A stretch of DNA of 64,000 bases from NCBI GenBank assembly GCA_002299885.1, contig DBOB01000015.1, forward strand, positions 5,713-69,712. The letters are read 5' to 3'. This DNA is from Sediminibacterium sp. UBA657. GTDB lineage: Bacteria > Bacteroidota > Bacteroidia > Chitinophagales > Chitinophagaceae. Positions within the stretch are counted from its first letter, which is position 1. Each line of letters opens with the position of its first letter. The position numbers and the translations under genes were made by a program. Below are positions 1-10,305 of this stretch, in pieces. A model generated the notes under the pieces. The model ran no database searches and had not been told where the DNA came from. It saw only the letters and a list, made by a program, of their open reading frames with translations.

Positions 1-496
1 GACCATCTGGATTGATACAAGGATCAATCATCACCACTGTATTTTTTAACCAATTTTTTGTTTCATTGTTGTTTGGATCCACTAAAGCAAACAAAGTCAA
101 CATCGCTGCTTCAGAAGATGCTGGTTCATTACCATGTACATTATAACTTAACCAAACAATTGCTGGTTGATTCATGTCTTGCACCTTGCCTTCTACTAGG
201 CCAAGATTGTGTTTTCTGATTTGCTCTAAATTTTTAATATTTTCTGCAGATCCAATCGCTGCAACCATTAAATCTCTTCCTTCATTGGTTTTGCCATATG
301 GAATGAGTTTTACCATGTCAGATTTAGCAGCTGCAATGGCTGTAAAATAATTGACAATTTGATGGTGTCTGGTAAAGCGCGTGCCCACTTTATAACCCAA
401 AAATTGTTCTGGACTATGTACTTGAGCAAATAATGAAAATGGAAGGATAAATAAACTTACCCACAAAATAGATTTTAACACAGATTTTTGTTGCAT
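1..496 (-). CDS. M14-family zinc carboxypeptidase, N-terminal part (cut by window edge)
   Basis: The reading frame starts at the ATG at 496 and runs off the left edge, giving 165 residues. A signal peptide covers about residues 1-25 (hydrophobic core, then SLFAQ). Residues 30-80 match the start of an M14 peptidase (YGKTNEGRDL), and HGNE at 121-124 supplies the zinc-binding H and E of the HxxE motif. DPCINPDG near residue 158 is the usual M14 segment after the zinc site. This is a secreted or periplasmic metallopeptidase. The third zinc ligand and the catalytic Glu lie outside the window. It is divergent from the gamma-glutamyltransferase gene at 637. Confidence 0.85.
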   Translation of the reverse strand, partial: MQQKSVLKSILWVSLFILPFSLFAQVHSPEQFLGYKVGTRFTRHHQIVNYFTAIAAAKSDMVKLIPYGKTNEGRDLMVAAIGSAENIKNLEQIRKHNLGLVEGKVQDMNQPAIVWLSYNVHGNEPASSEAAMLTLFALVDPNNNETKNWLKNTVVMIDPCINPDG

Positions 497-636
497 AAAT
501 TGGATATTAATAGATCTTAAAAATAGGCATTTTAGGGGGGCTTTAAGGTCACAATTAGAGATAGTTTTACACAACCAGCTGCATGACTTGTTGATACCTA
601 AATAATTAAGTAATTTAACGGTTCAATCTACCTATT

Positions 637-2364
637 ATGAAACAAAAATTTCAGGTTTTTAGCCTCATTTTGATAGCCCTCTTTCAATTAAGCAATGCGG
701 TAAATGCGCAGATTTTTTTTAAGCAACATCCGCAAATCAATCCATATCAGTATACAATCGTTAAGGAGCAATCTTTTCAAAAAGCTGCAGTGACTTCGGC
801 CCATCCTTTAGCAAGTATGGTAGGTGCTGCAATTATGAAAGACGGAGGAAATGCATATGATGCTGCTATAGCAGTGCAATTTACCCTAGCTGTGGTCTAT
901 CCTGCAGCAGGTAATATTGGTGGGGGTGGATTTTTATTGTCAAGAAACAAAGAGGGTGTTTTAATGGGTATTGACTTCCGTGAAGCAGCTCCCAGTAAAG
1001 CACATAGAGATATGTATTTAGATGAAAATGGCAACCCAATAGATGGCATGTCAAGATTAGGCGCTTCTGCTTCTGGTATTCCAGGTAGTGTTGCAGGTAT
1101 GTTTAGCACCTTACCTTTTGCAAAAATGACCATGAAACAACTTTTGCAACCAGCCTATGAATTAGCAGCAAATGGATTTGTGATCACTGAAAGTGAAGCA
1201 AGAAGTTTGAATGCGGAGCGAAAAAACTTTATCACTCATAGTGCGCAAGCATCTGCCTTTACTAGAAAAGAAAATTGGAAAGCAGGTGACACTTTATATC
1301 AACCAGAATTAGCTGCTACCATCCTTCGTATTCAACAAAAAGGGAAAGCAGGATTTTATGAAGGTGAAACTGCTGACCTCATTGTGAAAGAAATGAAAAA
1401 TAGTAAAGGCGTGATTAGTTTGGAAGATTTAAAAAAATATAATCCAAAATTTAGAAAGCCGATTGAATTTGATTACAGAGGACACCATATCATCAGCTTT
1501 GCGCCTCCATCAAGTGGTGGTATATTAATTGCACAAATGATGCAAATGATTGCTCCATATCCAGTTTCAGTAATGGGTGCAAACTCATTTGAATCAGTGA
1601 GTTTAATGGTAGAAGCTCAAAGAAGGGCTTATGCTGATAGAGCAGAACATATGGGTGATCCAGATTATTGGAAAGTGCCTACTACTACGCTAACAAGCAA
1701 TGCTTATGCACAGGATCGTATGAAAGACTACCAAGCTGGTGTGGCAGGCAATAGTAAGGATATTCAAGCCGGTGTAGCAAAAGAAAGTGAGCAAACAACA
1801 CATTTTAGTATTATAGACGAGGCTGGAAATATGGTCGCTGTTACCACCACGCTCAATGGTTCTTATGGTAACAAAACAATAGTTGGAGGAGCTGGTTTTC
1901 TTTTAAATAATGAAATGGATGACTTTAGTATCAAGCCAGGTGTGCCTAATATGTATGGCGCTTTAGGTGGCGAGGCCAATGCGATTCAACCAGGCAAAAG
2001 AATGTTGAGTTCAATGACGCCAACCCTTGTTACAAAAAACAACCAACCTTATATCACCATTGGAACTCCAGGAGGCACCACCATCCCTAATCAAGTATAT
2101 GAAGGATTGGTGAACATCATTGACCATAAAATGTCTTTAAAAGCGGCCATTGATGCTCCTAGATTTCACCATCAACATATTCCTGATAACCTTAGCGTAG
2201 AAGCTGATTTCCCAGAAAAAACAATCAATACCTTAAAAGAAAAAGGTTACATCGTTAATAAAAGAGGTGCATTTGGCAGAATGGATGGCGTAATGATATT
2301 ACCTAACGGAAACAGGGTTGCAGCAGGAGACAAAAGAGGTGACGATAGTGTCGCTGGATATTAA
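637..2364 (+). CDS. ggt: Gamma-glutamyltransferase
   Basis: This enzyme hydrolyses or transfers the gamma-glutamyl group of glutathione and related compounds in the periplasm. The 575-residue length is normal for the family. A signal peptide ends near residue 25 (AVNAQ). The N-terminal segment with ASMVGAAIMKDGGNAYDAA is typical. TTHFSIIDEAGN places the autocatalytic nucleophile at Thr387, where the proenzyme would be cut into large and small subunits. Glycine-rich substrate-loop sequences (SSGGI, GTPGGTTIPNQ) follow. The ATG start gives an intact signal peptide. The next gene (TamB-like) begins 21 bases downstream, but a functional link is not evident. Confidence 0.95.
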   Translation: MKQKFQVFSLILIALFQLSNAVNAQIFFKQHPQINPYQYTIVKEQSFQKAAVTSAHPLASMVGAAIMKDGGNAYDAAIAVQFTLAVVYPAAGNIGGGGFLLSRNKEGVLMGIDFREAAPSKAHRDMYLDENGNPIDGMSRLGASASGIPGSVAGMFSTLPFAKMTMKQLLQPAYELAANGFVITESEARSLNAERKNFITHSAQASAFTRKENWKAGDTLYQPELAATILRIQQKGKAGFYEGETADLIVKEMKNSKGVISLEDLKKYNPKFRKPIEFDYRGHHIISFAPPSSGGILIAQMMQMIAPYPVSVMGANSFESVSLMVEAQRRAYADRAEHMGDPDYWKVPTTTLTSNAYAQDRMKDYQAGVAGNSKDIQAGVAKESEQTTHFSIIDEAGNMVAVTTTLNGSYGNKTIVGGAGFLLNNEMDDFSIKPGVPNMYGALGGEANAIQPGKRMLSSMTPTLVTKNNQPYITIGTPGGTTIPNQVYEGLVNIIDHKMSLKAAIDAPRFHHQHIPDNLSVEADFPEKTINTLKEKGYIVNKRGAFGRMDGVMILPNGNRVAAGDKRGDDSVAGY

Positions 2365-2385
2365 AAAATAAAAAATAAAACCCCC

Positions 2386-5300
2386 TTGCTCAAAAATAAG
2401 CTCATTTTTATTCGTGTGTTGGTAGCCAGTTTTGTTGGATTGCTTTTGCTCTCCTACTTACTATTGCTTTTGCCAATTGTGCAAGAAAAGATTGGTCAAC
2501 GCATTGCTACTAACTTGAGCAAGTCCCTGGGCACTGAATTTAAATTAGAGGGATTAAGTTTTTCTTTATTAAACAGGGTCGATATCAAAAACGTGCTTAT
2601 CAGGGATCAACAAAAAGATACTTTGTTATTTGCACAAACGCTTAAGTTAAGGGTATCTGACTTACTTTTTTCTAGCAAGGATCCTATGCTTGGATATATT
2701 GGATTAGAAAAAGCAAAAATTTATTTGCACAGAAAAACTCCAGTATGGAATTACCAGTTTATAGTAGATCATTTTAAATCAAATGACACGAGTAAGTCAT
2801 CCAGCCAACAATTTGATTTAAAGAAAATAGATTTCACCAATTTTCAATTCATCCAAGACGACGAGTGGATAGGCACTACAACAAAATTAGAATCGAAACA
2901 CCTAATTGCTAATTTCAATCAATTTAAAGGCAAAAGAATAGACATTGAAAAAATCATCTTAGATAAACCATTTTACTATTATTTAGATAAACCAGGATTA
3001 GCACCAAAAAGAAAAGAAAAAAAGTATCAGCCTCGAAAAAATGAAATGTATTTTAGTGAAAATGGCATGAATATACACGCTAAAAAAATTGAAATTGTTC
3101 AAGGGAAAATATGGATTGAATATGGGTTTGGAAATCCGGTTCCTTTTTTTGATGAAGAGCATATTAGAATTCAAAACTTAAATGCCACAATTGATAATGC
3201 AAATTTTGTGGCAGACACAATCCGCGCAAATGTTCAATTGTCCTTAAAGGAAAGATCGGGGTTTATGATCAAAAAATTGTCCACTAAATTTAGAATGACC
3301 CCAGAGATAATGGAATTTGCTGCATTGACATTAAAGACCAATAATAGCAATATTGGTAATTATTATGCTATGGAATACAAGGATTTTAATCCAGACTTTA
3401 GGCAATACATGCATAAGGTAAACATGAAAGCAACAATTACAAAGTCTATTGTTGCTTCTGACGACATTGCCTTTTTTGCCCCAGGCCTTAACAATGTAGA
3501 CCAAAAAATTGCTGCAAATTTCCGTTTCAATGGAACAGTGGATGATTTTAAAGTACAAGAATTAGGTGCACAGTATGGTCAGTCTTTTGTGAAAGGAGAC
3601 TTTTCAATGAAAGGTCTTCCCAACATGAAGCAAACAATGATTCAAGTGGATCAATTTAATGCTAAAACCAATATCCAAGATCTTGGTAGTTGGATACCTG
3701 AAATCAAAGATTTAAAAAATCTGCCCCTAGAAACATTTGGCAATCTTTACTTTCAGGGAAATTTAACAGGAACAATCTATGATTTTATAACAAAGGGCAC
3801 TATTGCTACAGATATTGGATCAGCAGTCACATCTATACGTTTACAATTCCCTTCTAATAGTGAACCAATCTATGAAGGCAATCTTAATGCGACAAAACTA
3901 AATGCAGGCAAATTGTTTAAATTGCCTTCCTTAGGACTTTTAAATTTTACTGGGAAAATCGCAGGTAGTTCATTTAATTTAGACAAGATTAAAACCAATA
4001 TAGAAGGCCAGATTGACTCTATTCAGTTCAATGGATATACCTATGCACAAATACAAACCAATGGTATTTTACAAAAGCAGGCATACAATGGATCCATAAA
4101 AATCAAAGACCCTAATATTAATTTCATTAGCAACTTGGAAGTTGATTTTAAACAGAACACCCCTACTTTTAATGCAGTGGGTGATTTGACAAATGCCAAC
4201 CTAAGTGCGCTGCAATTTTCAAATAACCAAATCCAATTAACTGGATTACTAGATGTTAATTTTACGGGTTCCAACATCGACAACTTCATTGGCTCAGCTA
4301 AATTCTACAATGGGAAATTAAAAAGCAGTTCAAATACAATCAATTTTGATTCTGTATCCCTAAAATCCACAATAACAAAGGGCAATAAACAAATCATATT
4401 GTCAAGTGACGAAATACAAGCAAGTATATCCGGTAAATTCAATATCGATCAATTGCCAAATAGTGTGCAATATTTTTTACAAGGTTATTTCCCTAATTAT
4501 ATCAAAAATTTAAAGGAAGCTCCAGTTAATCAACAATTTTCATTTCAAGTCAACACTGCCTACTTTGAACCCTATATAAGAATTTTTAGAGATGAGTTTT
4601 CAGGATTCAATAATATGTTCGTAAATGGCAATATTAATACAGACAAGCAATCGCTTCAGTTAGAAGCGAAAATACCTTACGCTCAATGGAATAATTATGC
4701 TATTTCAAATGGTATGATTGGAGGTACTGGCAATAAAGACAGTTTAAAATTGAACTTAGTTGCTAATTCATTTAATTTGACTGATAGCTTGAAATTAATT
4801 AGTCCAAAATTACGTATCACCACTTCAAAAGACCAATCCTTATTTAATTTAAATGCCGAAAGTAAATCTGCTCTTTCCTATATTTCATTTGAAGGCAAGG
4901 TGAATACCTATACCGATGGACTAAGTGTTCAATGGGCCCCATCCTTTTTCGTTTTGAATGAAAAAAAATGGACGATTCAAAATCGAGGTGAAATTTCGCT
5001 CAGAAAAAACAATACCTATGCCAAGCAATTTACTGTCTCACAAGGATTACAAAAAATTTCCGTTCTAAATCACCCAAATGATGTCAATGGATTACAAGTA
5101 AAACTTGAAGAAGTCATATTAGGAGATATTACAAATCTGTTTTTTAGTTACCCAAAACTAGAAGGTATAACAAATGCAACGGTCAATTTGAATAAAATCA
5201 ATGACCAATTTTCTTTGAATATTAATAGTACAATTAATCAATTTAGTTTTAACTCAACCCTACTTGGCAATACCACAGTGAATGCGGCATATGATGACAA

Positions 5301-7074
5301 GACAGGTATCGTTCCTTTTGATTTAAACTGTCCTAATAGTAGCTATCACCTAGCTGCAAAAGGTAGTTATGCTATCAAAGACAGCATCAACCCATTGGAT
5401 GCAACACTCACTTTGCAAGAATCAGATTTTGGATTAATTCAAGAATTTATTGGAGGCGTGTTAACAGATTTAAAAGGAAAAGCAACAGGTGCCATTCATT
5501 TTGGCGGACGCATTGAAAATCCAGATTTACGAGGTGTAGCCACCATCAAAGATGCCGCATTCAAAGTAGACTACACAAAAGTCAACTATTTCCTACCAAA
5601 TGCTACAATAGCATTTACAGACGAAGGCATCGACTTTGGTACGATTCAAGTCAAAGATAAACTAAACAGAGTAGCACAGTTTAAAGGTAAGATCCTACAC
5701 CAAAGATTTAAGCACCTTGTATACGATATGGATATGCAAAGTTCAAAAATTGAACTCTTGAATACCGATGTGATAGACAATAGTAGTTTTTACGGGCAAG
5801 CAGTTGGTAAAGCATCTATGACCATTCGCGGACCTGAAGAAAATATAAAGATGTCTATGAATGTAGAGGTCAATGATAGTTCACACATCTATTTGCCAAA
5901 TGCAACAAGTAAAGAAACTGGTCAATCCGAATTCATTGTCTTTAAGAAACTAGGCAAATCAATTATCAGTAATGCAGAGACACCAACATTTAATCTTGTA
6001 GTGGATCTAGATGTCAGTGCCGATAATAAAACTCAGATAGATGTCATTTTAGATGATTTAACAGGTGATGTCATTAAAGCTGTAGGCAATGGAAGATTAA
6101 AAATTAAAGCTGGTAATATTGAGCCATTGACCATGCGTGGCAAATACAATATTGAAAAAGGAAAATATGACTTCAACTTCCAATCAATTATCAAAAAACC
6201 CTTTGATCTAATTCAAGAAGCAGGGAACTTTATTGAGTGGACGGGTAACCCCTACGAAGCGAATATCCATGTAGATGCAAGATATACTGCAGAAAGAGTA
6301 AGTTTAAATGAATTGGTTGGAAATGCCAATTTTAGTAACGCAGTTAAATCATACCGAGGCAATGTCTATGTGATTGCAGCACTAAGAAATAAATTAGCGA
6401 GGCCTGATATTCAATTTACATTAGCCTTCCCTCCTGGCAACCCTATTAGTACGGACAATGAATTCTCACAATTCATCGCAAGACTAGAACGTGATGACAA
6501 TGAAATTATCAAACAGGTTTCTTTCTTAATTGTATTTAATTCATTCGCGCCAGTAGGTTTTAATTCAGGAAATAGTAATAATGCCTATAGTGTAACTACA
6601 CTTGGTATTAATTCCATCTCTCAATTATTAACCAAGGAAATCAATAAATCTGTAACTAATTTATTAAACAAAGTAACAGGTGATCAAAGCCTACGATTTG
6701 ATATTGGCTCAAATGTATACAATAGTGGTAATTTATTAGATCCTACTGGAGCTGGTATTGCAATCAATTCTAATAAGATAGATCGCCAAAGGGTGAATCT
6801 AAAATTAGGTCGTAGCTTTTTTAATGATAAAGTGATTGTCAATTTAGGCGGTGATTTTGACTTTAATTTAAGGTCTGCATCTAGCATCGAAAACAATAAT
6901 TTTCAATGGTTACCCGATTTGAATATTGAATTCATCTTAACTAAAGACAGAAAGCTAAGAGCCATTGTCTTTAATAGAAATAGTTTAGATATCATTGGTG
7001 GCAGCATGGGAAGACGAAATCGTCAGGGTGTAAGTATCTCCTATCGAAAAGATTTCGAAAACTTTATTTTCTAG
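2386..7074 (+). CDS. TamB-like translocation/assembly module protein (DUF490 domain)
   Basis: A very large protein (1562 residues) with one N-terminal membrane anchor (about residues 8-32) followed by long beta-rich repeats. The C-terminal 400 residues resemble the TamB/DUF490 domain (for example GNGRLKIKAGNIEPLTMRG and the closing segment with LGRSFFNDKVIVNLGG). TamB-type proteins bridge inner and outer membranes and are implicated in outer-membrane protein insertion or phospholipid transport. The start is a TTG at 2386. No ATG lies upstream in frame close to the stop, and the membrane segment begins right after this TTG. The 3' end overlaps the convergent glycosyltransferase gene by 11 bases. 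Confidence 0.9.
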   Translation: MLKNKLIFIRVLVASFVGLLLLSYLLLLLPIVQEKIGQRIATNLSKSLGTEFKLEGLSFSLLNRVDIKNVLIRDQQKDTLLFAQTLKLRVSDLLFSSKDPMLGYIGLEKAKIYLHRKTPVWNYQFIVDHFKSNDTSKSSSQQFDLKKIDFTNFQFIQDDEWIGTTTKLESKHLIANFNQFKGKRIDIEKIILDKPFYYYLDKPGLAPKRKEKKYQPRKNEMYFSENGMNIHAKKIEIVQGKIWIEYGFGNPVPFFDEEHIRIQNLNATIDNANFVADTIRANVQLSLKERSGFMIKKLSTKFRMTPEIMEFAALTLKTNNSNIGNYYAMEYKDFNPDFRQYMHKVNMKATITKSIVASDDIAFFAPGLNNVDQKIAANFRFNGTVDDFKVQELGAQYGQSFVKGDFSMKGLPNMKQTMIQVDQFNAKTNIQDLGSWIPEIKDLKNLPLETFGNLYFQGNLTGTIYDFITKGTIATDIGSAVTSIRLQFPSNSEPIYEGNLNATKLNAGKLFKLPSLGLLNFTGKIAGSSFNLDKIKTNIEGQIDSIQFNGYTYAQIQTNGILQKQAYNGSIKIKDPNINFISNLEVDFKQNTPTFNAVGDLTNANLSALQFSNNQIQLTGLLDVNFTGSNIDNFIGSAKFYNGKLKSSSNTINFDSVSLKSTITKGNKQIILSSDEIQASISGKFNIDQLPNSVQYFLQGYFPNYIKNLKEAPVNQQFSFQVNTAYFEPYIRIFRDEFSGFNNMFVNGNINTDKQSLQLEAKIPYAQWNNYAISNGMIGGTGNKDSLKLNLVANSFNLTDSLKLISPKLRITTSKDQSLFNLNAESKSALSYISFEGKVNTYTDGLSVQWAPSFFVLNEKKWTIQNRGEISLRKNNTYAKQFTVSQGLQKISVLNHPNDVNGLQVKLEEVILGDITNLFFSYPKLEGITNATVNLNKINDQFSLNINSTINQFSFNSTLLGNTTVNAAYDDKTGIVPFDLNCPNSSYHLAAKGSYAIKDSINPLDATLTLQESDFGLIQEFIGGVLTDLKGKATGAIHFGGRIENPDLRGVATIKDAAFKVDYTKVNYFLPNATIAFTDEGIDFGTIQVKDKLNRVAQFKGKILHQRFKHLVYDMDMQSSKIELLNTDVIDNSSFYGQAVGKASMTIRGPEENIKMSMNVEVNDSSHIYLPNATSKETGQSEFIVFKKLGKSIISNAETPTFNLVVDLDVSADNKTQIDVILDDLTGDVIKAVGNGRLKIKAGNIEPLTMRGKYNIEKGKYDFNFQSIIKKPFDLIQEAGNFIEWTGNPYEANIHVDARYTAERVSLNELVGNANFSNAVKSYRGNVYVIAALRNKLARPDIQFTLAFPPGNPISTDNEFSQFIARLERDDNEIIKQVSFLIVFNSFAPVGFNSGNSNNAYSVTTLGINSISQLLTKEINKSVTNLLNKVTGDQSLRFDIGSNVYNSGNLLDPTGAGIAINSNKIDRQRVNLKLGRSFFNDKVIVNLGGDFDFNLRSASSIENNNFQWLPDLNIEFILTKDRKLRAIVFNRNSLDIIGGSMGRRNRQGVSISYRKDFENFIF

Positions 7075-8641
7075 GTAAAATGGGTGCTGGTAACTTTTGA
7101 CAATTTTTAAATCGATACACATAAAAAGTTCTTAGTAGCACAGTCCTTTGTTTTATTTGAATCGTATCCGTCTTATCCATTTTTTCAAAAAAAGGCAGGA
7201 TTGAATCTGTAGGATCAAATGGCAAATTGGAGGGCTGTATAAAATAAGCATCGTGTCCTATTTCTAAGCTTGGTTGGTCTAGATTTAGCCAGGCAAATTT
7301 GTGAACATCCTCAAGTGCTCCTATCGCAATCACTTGTTTTTGAAGAGGTCTTGCAGTATAGAATAAAATATGTCCTGCAGGAAACCATTTAGAGACCAAA
7401 ATAGGCGCTTTAGCTTGCATTGCTCCTGATGATGCATCTTTTTGAACAAGGTCCTTAAAATCAGCACTAAATTGCGTCCACCCTGTTACATCATTGATTG
7501 GATTATACTCTCCTAAATTTTCTTGGTTTTTAGACCCTAATTGAACAGGAAAAATATGCACCAATCCTATAAATCCAATGACAAGTACCACAAAAAATCC
7601 CAAAGCCCATTGAATCAAATTTGGAATAAGTTTTTTAGACGCTTCAGACCAATAAACACCGGCTAATAAAAATAAAGCGATAAATCCTGGACCTGTCCAA
7701 TGGGGTAATGTAGGATTAAATAAGGAGATGATCCAAAACATGGCAATCAAGGGAAGACTAAGCCATAATAGTAATGAAAAAATCTCAGCTGCCTTTTGAT
7801 TGGATATATTTTGATATTGAAAAATAGCTTTTATTTTTTTAAACTGTATCAATGGAATAAAACAACTGATGTAGACCAAAGGATTTTGATAAAAAAATTC
7901 TCCCACAATTTGTTGTAAAAAACTTGCTACTTGAATGCCAGAATGCAAAACACGTTTAGAGTGAAATTTGTAGGTAATAAAATCATATTCTATGTTCCAA
8001 TAGATGATAGGTATCAAAGCAACTAATGTAATGACAACTGCGATATATAGGATTGGTAGCTTAAGCGTTTTGATTTGATGGAATAATAAAAATCCCCCAA
8101 AGCCAGCCCATAAATACAATCCATGTACTTTACTTAATGTAGCTAATCCAATCAAAGCACCTAATAGAAGCCAGTTGTATTTTGTAAATAAATGCGGCTT
8201 TACAACCCATTTTGCCATCAAATAAATACTTCCAGTAAAAAATAAAAGCTGCGGACTATCTGGCATAATAAATAAGCCTGCAATGATACTTGTGTAAATA
8301 GAACAAGTATAAAGCAATGCCGCAATCCAGCCTGCCCTTTCATTATGTATTAAAGCCCCCGTTCTAAAAATAATCCATGTTGCACTTGCTGCAGCTAGGA
8401 TACTACCAAGACGCATTGATAAAGTAGAGACCCAATTTAAATTGAGTGTAGATAGTTGTATCATCCAACCGACCATTGGTGGATGATCAAAATGGTTCCA
8501 GTCTGGTTGCAATGCGTAGGTATAATAATAGACTTCATCATTGCCCAATTCCAGTAAAAACGACAATGCGATTTTTACAATAATTGCAATTCCGATTAAC
8601 CAGATTGTCTTTTTAGGATAATCTACTTTTGAATATTGCAT
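7064..8641 (-). CDS. ArnT/PMT-like membrane glycosyltransferase (GT39/GT83 type)
   Basis: A 525-residue polytopic membrane protein with about ten or more hydrophobic segments. The first loop carries LGNDEVYYYTYAL and DWNHFDHPPMVGW. The acidic pair and the HPP segment are characteristic of the GT-C fold family that uses polyprenyl-phosphate sugars (ArnT, PMT, DUF2029-like). A soluble C-terminal domain follows the last membrane helix near residue 390. The acceptor is unknown; glycosylation of lipid A or another envelope component is the likely role. It lies 15 bases downstream of aroQ on the same strand, so cotranscription is likely. Confidence 0.85.
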   Translation of the reverse strand: MQYSKVDYPKKTIWLIGIAIIVKIALSFLLELGNDEVYYYTYALQPDWNHFDHPPMVGWMIQLSTLNLNWVSTLSMRLGSILAAASATWIIFRTGALIHNERAGWIAALLYTCSIYTSIIAGLFIMPDSPQLLFFTGSIYLMAKWVVKPHLFTKYNWLLLGALIGLATLSKVHGLYLWAGFGGFLLFHQIKTLKLPILYIAVVITLVALIPIIYWNIEYDFITYKFHSKRVLHSGIQVASFLQQIVGEFFYQNPLVYISCFIPLIQFKKIKAIFQYQNISNQKAAEIFSLLLWLSLPLIAMFWIISLFNPTLPHWTGPGFIALFLLAGVYWSEASKKLIPNLIQWALGFFVVLVIGFIGLVHIFPVQLGSKNQENLGEYNPINDVTGWTQFSADFKDLVQKDASSGAMQAKAPILVSKWFPAGHILFYTARPLQKQVIAIGALEDVHKFAWLNLDQPSLEIGHDAYFIQPSNLPFDPTDSILPFFEKMDKTDTIQIKQRTVLLRTFYVYRFKNCQKLPAPILPRK

Positions 8642-8656
8642 GGGCCAATAATTAAA

Positions 8657-9094
8657 TTATAATTTACTTGCAGCTTGATCGACAAACCATGTTGTAGCAA
8701 GATGATATCCCTTTAAGCCTAAGCCAACAATGGAACCAACTACTTTTGCAGAAACATGTGATATTTTTCTGAAATCTTCTCGAGCATGTATATTGCTAAT
8801 ATGAACTTCGATGACAGGAGTTTGAATAGATGCGATTGCATCTCCAATTGCTACAGAAGTATGTGTATAGGCTGCAGGATTGATGATCATCCCGTCTTGG
8901 TTAAAACCATATTGTTGAATCGCATTCACAAGCTCACCTTCTACATTAGATTGAAAATAAGTGAAATTGACTTGAGGAAATGCTTGTTTCAGTTGCAATA
9001 AGAAATCTTCAAAACTTTCGTTACCATATATACCTGGCTCACGCTTGCCCAACAAATTTAAATTAGGCCCGTTGATGATGGTAATATTAAGCAT
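8657..9094 (-). CDS. aroQ: 3-dehydroquinate dehydratase, type II
   Basis: It catalyses the third step of the shikimate pathway (3-dehydroquinate to 3-dehydroshikimate). The length of 145 residues is typical of the dodecameric type II enzyme. The N-terminus ITIINGPNLNLLGKREPGIY carries the catalytic Tyr and the flexible-loop Arg. NPAAYTHTSVA and VIEVHISNIHAREDFR supply the conserved Asn and His active-site residues. It is transcribed leftward with the glycosyltransferase gene downstream and carA upstream. Confidence 0.97.
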   Translation of the reverse strand: MLNITIINGPNLNLLGKREPGIYGNESFEDFLLQLKQAFPQVNFTYFQSNVEGELVNAIQQYGFNQDGMIINPAAYTHTSVAIGDAIASIQTPVIEVHISNIHAREDFRKISHVSAKVVGSIVGLGLKGYHLATTWFVDQAASKL

Positions 9095-9124
9095 GGTACT
9101 GATTTTGTGATTTCAAATATCGAA

Positions 9125-10219
9125 TTAGTTGGTCTTCATTAATGCAATAAAATCATCAAATAAATAACGGCTATCATGTGGGCCTGGAGTTGCTTCTGGA
9201 TGATATTGCACACTAAATGCAGGACGATCTTTTAAACGAATGCCTTCGATAGAATCATCATTTAAATTCACATGAGAAATCTCCACATTAGCATGCGCTT
9301 TAACAGCATCTGGATTCACACCAAAACCATGGTTTTGTGTTGTGATTTCTGATCTTCCTGTAATCACATTCTTAACTGGATGATTCAATCCCCTATGACC
9401 ATGATGCATTTTGAAAGTTGGAATATCATTTGCTAAGGCCAACAATTGATGCCCTAAACAAATTCCAAATAATGGTTTTTTTTCTTCTAAGATGGACTTA
9501 ATTGTTTTCACTGCATAATCCATCGGAGCTGGATCACCAGGACCATTGGATAAAAAGTAACCTGTTGGATTGAATGCTTTTAAAGTAGCGAAATCGGTTT
9601 TAGCAGGATGCACTCTTACATGTGCTCCTCTCTCCACTAAACATTGTAATATATGCTCCTTAACTCCAAAATCTAAAACTGAAACTTTTATTTTTGAACT
9701 AGCATCTCCCAATTCATATATCTCTTTGGTGCTAACTGTGCTTGCTAATTCTAAGCCATCCATGCTAGGCACTTTAGCTAATTGCGCTTTTAACGCATCT
9801 ACATCTAAATTATCTGAAGAAATAATACAGTTCATTGCGCCACTTGTTCTCACGTGTGCTACCAATGCTCTTGTATCTAAGCCTTCGATAGAAACAATAT
9901 TATTTTCAATTAAATAGTTATTCAAATTACCGTCCGCTTGAGCACGACTAAATTTTTCTTCTAAGTTTCTTCCAATTAAGCCATGAATTTTTACTGACTT
10001 ACTTTCTACATCGGATGCTTTTACACCATAATTACCAACGTGCACGTTGCTCATGATAATGATTTGTCCTGTATAACTTGGGTCCGTAAACACTTCTTGA
10101 TATCCAGTCATACCAGTATTAAAACAAATCTCACCAGTAGTGGTACCGATTTTTCCAAAAGCTTGACCATGAAAAACGTTCCCATCTGCTAAAACTAAAA
10201 TTGCTGGTTGTGTGGTCAT
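9125..10219 (-). CDS. carA: Carbamoyl-phosphate synthase small (glutaminase) subunit
   Basis: This subunit releases ammonia from glutamine for the large CarB subunit in pyrimidine and arginine synthesis. The class I amidotransferase triad is visible: Cys in FGICLGHQ, and His and Glu in YHPEATPGP. The N-terminal domain (PAILVLADGNVFHGQAFG, then TGMTGYQEVFTDPSYTGQI) is typical of CarA. I place the start at the ATG at 10219 (MTTQPAILV), giving 364 residues. A longer frame from a TTG at 10255 is possible, but it would run almost into the terminator hairpin at 10260-10283. carB is not in the window. Confidence 0.95.
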   Translation of the reverse strand: MTTQPAILVLADGNVFHGQAFGKIGTTTGEICFNTGMTGYQEVFTDPSYTGQIIIMSNVHVGNYGVKASDVESKSVKIHGLIGRNLEEKFSRAQADGNLNNYLIENNIVSIEGLDTRALVAHVRTSGAMNCIISSDNLDVDALKAQLAKVPSMDGLELASTVSTKEIYELGDASSKIKVSVLDFGVKEHILQCLVERGAHVRVHPAKTDFATLKAFNPTGYFLSNGPGDPAPMDYAVKTIKSILEEKKPLFGICLGHQLLALANDIPTFKMHHGHRGLNHPVKNVITGRSEITTQNHGFGVNPDAVKAHANVEISHVNLNDDSIEGIRLKDRPAFSVQYHPEATPGPHDSRYLFDDFIALMKTN

Positions 10220-10259
10220 ATAGGTAGGTTGATTTAATTGTTCAAAAATAGGCAAAAAA

Positions 10260-10283
10260 AAGGCAAGACCAAAGTCTTGCCTT
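10260..10283 (-). terminator. Rho-independent terminator after rplQ
   Basis: A perfect 10-bp stem (AAGGCAAGAC / GTCTTGCCTT) with a CAAA loop, followed on the minus strand by a run of Ts (seven As at 10254-10260 on the plus strand). It lies 22 bases after the rplQ stop codon and closes the infA-to-rplQ operon just before carA. Confidence 0.88.
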
Positions 10284-10305
10284 ATATGTAAAATGAATTA
10301 TTTCA

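Noticed and set aside
10220..10255. TTG start giving a longer CarA
   Set aside because: It would begin five bases from the rplQ terminator stem, and the ATG at 10219 gives the usual CarA N-terminus.
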